DNA from: Streptomyces sp. NRRL F-4489
Lineage (GTDB): Bacteria; Actinomycetota; Actinomycetes; Streptomycetales; Streptomycetaceae
Direction: 5' to 3'
Assembly (NCBI RefSeq): GCF_001509485.1
Contig: NZ_LLZI01000039.1
Coordinates: 1-31,704 of the forward strand
Length of the DNA stretch: 31,704 nt
Each line of letters opens with the position of its first letter. Positions within the stretch are counted from its first letter, which is position 1. The notes beneath the pieces were generated by a model. The model made no database searches. It had not been told where the DNA came from and was given only the letters and a program-made list of their open reading frames with translations. Shown here in pieces: positions 30,177 through 31,704 of this stretch. Both the position numbers and the translations under genes were made by a program.

Positions 30177-30230
30177 AATTCAGGACTCGAGGACCCCGAA
30201 CTCAGGACTGAGGTCCCCGAACTCAGGACT
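30177..30230. repeat. Three short tandem repeats downstream of fumC
   Basis: AAYTCAGGACT occurs at 30177-30187, 30199-30209 and 30220-30230, at 21- to 22-base intervals. Each copy is followed by GAGG- or CAGGG-like bases and CCCCG. CTCAG-GA-CTGAG and GGACC/GGTCC pairings allow small hairpins. The block lies just past the fumC stop and may serve as its terminator or be a decayed repeat. Confidence 0.7.
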
Positions 30231-30242
30231 CAGGGCCCGCAC

Positions 30243-31637
30243 TCACGGACGCGTCATCCGCAACACATCCAACGCCTCGTCCAACTGCTCCTCCGTCAGC
30301 AGCCCCCGCTCGACGTATCCGCTCTCGACCACCACTTCCCGGATCGTCTTCCGCTCCGCCAGCGACCGCTTGGCGACCTTCGCGGCCTCGTCGTACCCGA
30401 GGTACTTGTTCAGCGGTGTCACCACCGACGGCGACGACTCGGCGTATTCCCGGGCCCGCCCCACATTCGCGGTGATCCCGTCCACCGTGCGGTCGGCCAG
30501 CAGCCGCGACACATTGCTCAGCAGCCGCACCGACTCCAGCACATTCCGCGCGATCACCGGCAGCATCACATTCAGTTCGAAATTGCCGGCCGCCCCGGCC
30601 GCCGCCACCGTCGCGTCATTCCCGGTGACCTGCGCGGCGACCATCAGCACCGCCTCCGGAATCACCGGATTGACCTTCCCCGGCATGATGGACGAACCCG
30701 GCTGGAGATCCGGCAGATTGATCTCCGCGAGCCCCGTACGCGGCCCCGACGCCATCCACCGCAGATCGTTGGCGATCTTCGTCAGCCCCACCGCGACGGT
30801 CCGCAGCTGACCGCTCAGCTCCACGATCCCGTCCCGCGCCCCCTGCGCCTCGAAGTGGTTGCGCGCCTCGGTCAGCGGCAGCCCGGTCGCCCGCGCCACC
30901 TCGGCGATCACCGCGGCCGAGAACCCGGGCGGCGTATTGATCCCCGTACCCACCGCCGTACCGCCCAGCGGGAGTTCGGCCAGGCGCGGCAGGGACGCCC
31001 GCAGCCGCTCGACGCCGTACCGGACCTGCGCCGCGTACCCGCCGAATTCCTGACCGAGCGTCACCGGCGTCGCGTCCATCAAATGCGTCCGCCCGGACTT
31101 CACCACCTCGGCGAATTCCTCCGCCTTCCGCTCCAGCGCCGCCGCCAGATGCTCCAGCCCCGGAATCAGGTCTTTCAGCACCGCCGACGTCGCCGCGATA
31201 TGAATCGACGACGGGAACACATCGTTCGAGGACTGACTCGCGTTCACGTGGTCGTTCGGATGCACCTCCCGCCCCAGCCGCTCACTTGCCAGGGTCGCGA
31301 TCACCTCATTGGCATTCATGTTCGAGGACGTCCCCGAGCCGGTCTGGAACACATCCACCGGGAAGTCCTCGTCCCACCGGCCCTCGGCCACCTCGGCCGC
31401 CGCCTCCGCGATGGCCTCCGCGACCTCCTTGCCCAGCACCCCCAGCTCGGCATTGACCTTGGCGGCGGCCCCCTTGATCCGCGCCAGCGCCTCGATGTGC
31501 GCCCGCTCCAGCCGCTGCCCGGAAATCGGGAAGTTCTCCACGGCCCGCTGGGTCTGCGCCCGCCACTTCGCATGCGCGGGCACCTGCACCTCACCCATCG
31601 AGTCGTGCTCGATCCTGAATGCGCTGTTTTCGCTCAT
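30243..31637 (-). CDS. fumC: Class II fumarate hydratase
   Basis: This 464-residue enzyme has the fumarase/aspartase signature '[11 protein letters not shown]' (about 315-325). It also has '[14 protein letters not shown]', '[19 protein letters not shown]' and '[17 protein letters not shown]' with the catalytic His and Ser. It interconverts fumarate and malate in the TCA cycle as a homotetramer. Class II enzymes lack an iron-sulfur cluster and so tolerate oxidative stress. The length is normal. ATG 31637 starts [12 protein letters not shown]; upstream bases carry only a weak ribosome site (ATAGGT). Aspartase is the nearest alternative, but the '[10 protein letters not shown]' stretch and overall resemblance favour fumarase. 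Confidence 0.94.
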   Translation of the reverse strand: MSENSAFRIEHDSMGEVQVPAHAKWRAQTQRAVENFPISGQRLERAHIEALARIKGAAAKVNAELGVLGKEVAEAIAEAAAEVAEGRWDEDFPVDVFQTGSGTSSNMNANEVIATLASERLGREVHPNDHVNASQSSNDVFPSSIHIAATSAVLKDLIPGLEHLAAALERKAEEFAEVVKSGRTHLMDATPVTLGQEFGGYAAQVRYGVERLRASLPRLAELPLGGTAVGTGINTPPGFSAAVIAEVARATGLPLTEARNHFEAQGARDGIVELSGQLRTVAVGLTKIANDLRWMASGPRTGLAEINLPDLQPGSSIMPGKVNPVIPEAVLMVAAQVTGNDATVAAAGAAGNFELNVMLPVIARNVLESVRLLSNVSRLLADRTVDGITANVGRAREYAESSPSVVTPLNKYLGYDEAAKVAKRSLAERKTIREVVVESGYVERGLLTEEQLDEALDVLRMTRP

Positions 31638-31704
31638 ACCTATGACAGTGCCCCCGCCCGACGATCTGTTCCCGACCCCACCCCCGAAGTCACCTACCTG
31701 CGAC

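Noticed and set aside
1..31704. tRNA genes, CRISPR arrays, transposases or prophage genes
   Set aside because: I looked for tRNA T-loop sequences, regularly spaced repeats, and transposase or integrase motifs in the frames and saw none.

Overview
The window is about 31.7 kb of very high-GC DNA. Third codon positions are mostly G or C, GTG starts are common, and purine-rich ribosome sites and GC-rich hairpin terminators occur between genes. Together with the divergent oxyR/ahpCD locus, a SpoIIE-type phosphatase-ATPase and Streptomyces-like protein sequences, this points to a Streptomyces chromosome or a very close relative. I see no tRNA, rRNA, CRISPR array, transposase or phage gene.

Left part (1-7079). 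The end of an unidentified gene is followed by a lipoprotein gene coupled to an OmpA-like secreted protein. A TetR repressor with its own operator precedes a chloramphenicol-exporter-like MFS pump with a second, related operator. A DUF192 gene and an A24 prepilin peptidase gene are divergent. A gene-free 0.7 kb stretch holds a textbook terminator and a large imperfect palindrome. An aldo/keto reductase (-) and a short-chain cis-prenyltransferase (+) are divergently arranged.

Middle part (7080-14685). This holds a PIN-PhoH ATPase, a secreted SLT transglycosylase with a long palindrome-rich leader, an AI-2E family membrane protein, and the peroxide-defence locus (ahpC-ahpD opposite oxyR). A Uma2-type protein follows. 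Strong hairpin terminators separate most of these units.

Right-middle (14778-22897), all on the minus strand. Two homologous ABC-ATPase/FtsX-permease modules lie in tandem, with a PadR regulator between them. This is the most unusual part of the window. Both ATPases lack a start codon and the first beta strand, and both are cut at the same base. A 100-bp stretch identical between the copies ends exactly at that cut. In both, the frame that could be entered from upstream is offset by one base. Both promoters carry the same direct repeat (TGTATAC-N6-TGTATA), probably the PadR operator. A 61-bp C-rich tract with a run of 26 C separates the modules. Upstream lies an SPFH/band-7 membrane protein overlapping a small ribbon-helix-helix-like protein, with a clear palindromic operator over its promoter.

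Right part (23180-31704). This holds a class A penicillin-binding protein, a GAF/SpoIIE-phosphatase/HATPase signalling protein, a SAM methyltransferase, a DUF402 (FomD-like) protein and class II fumarase. Much of the window concerns the cell envelope (cis-prenyl diphosphate synthesis, lytic transglycosylase, PBP, SPFH, OmpA) and redox stress (AhpCD, OxyR). Positions of domains and promoters are read by eye, and no database search was run.
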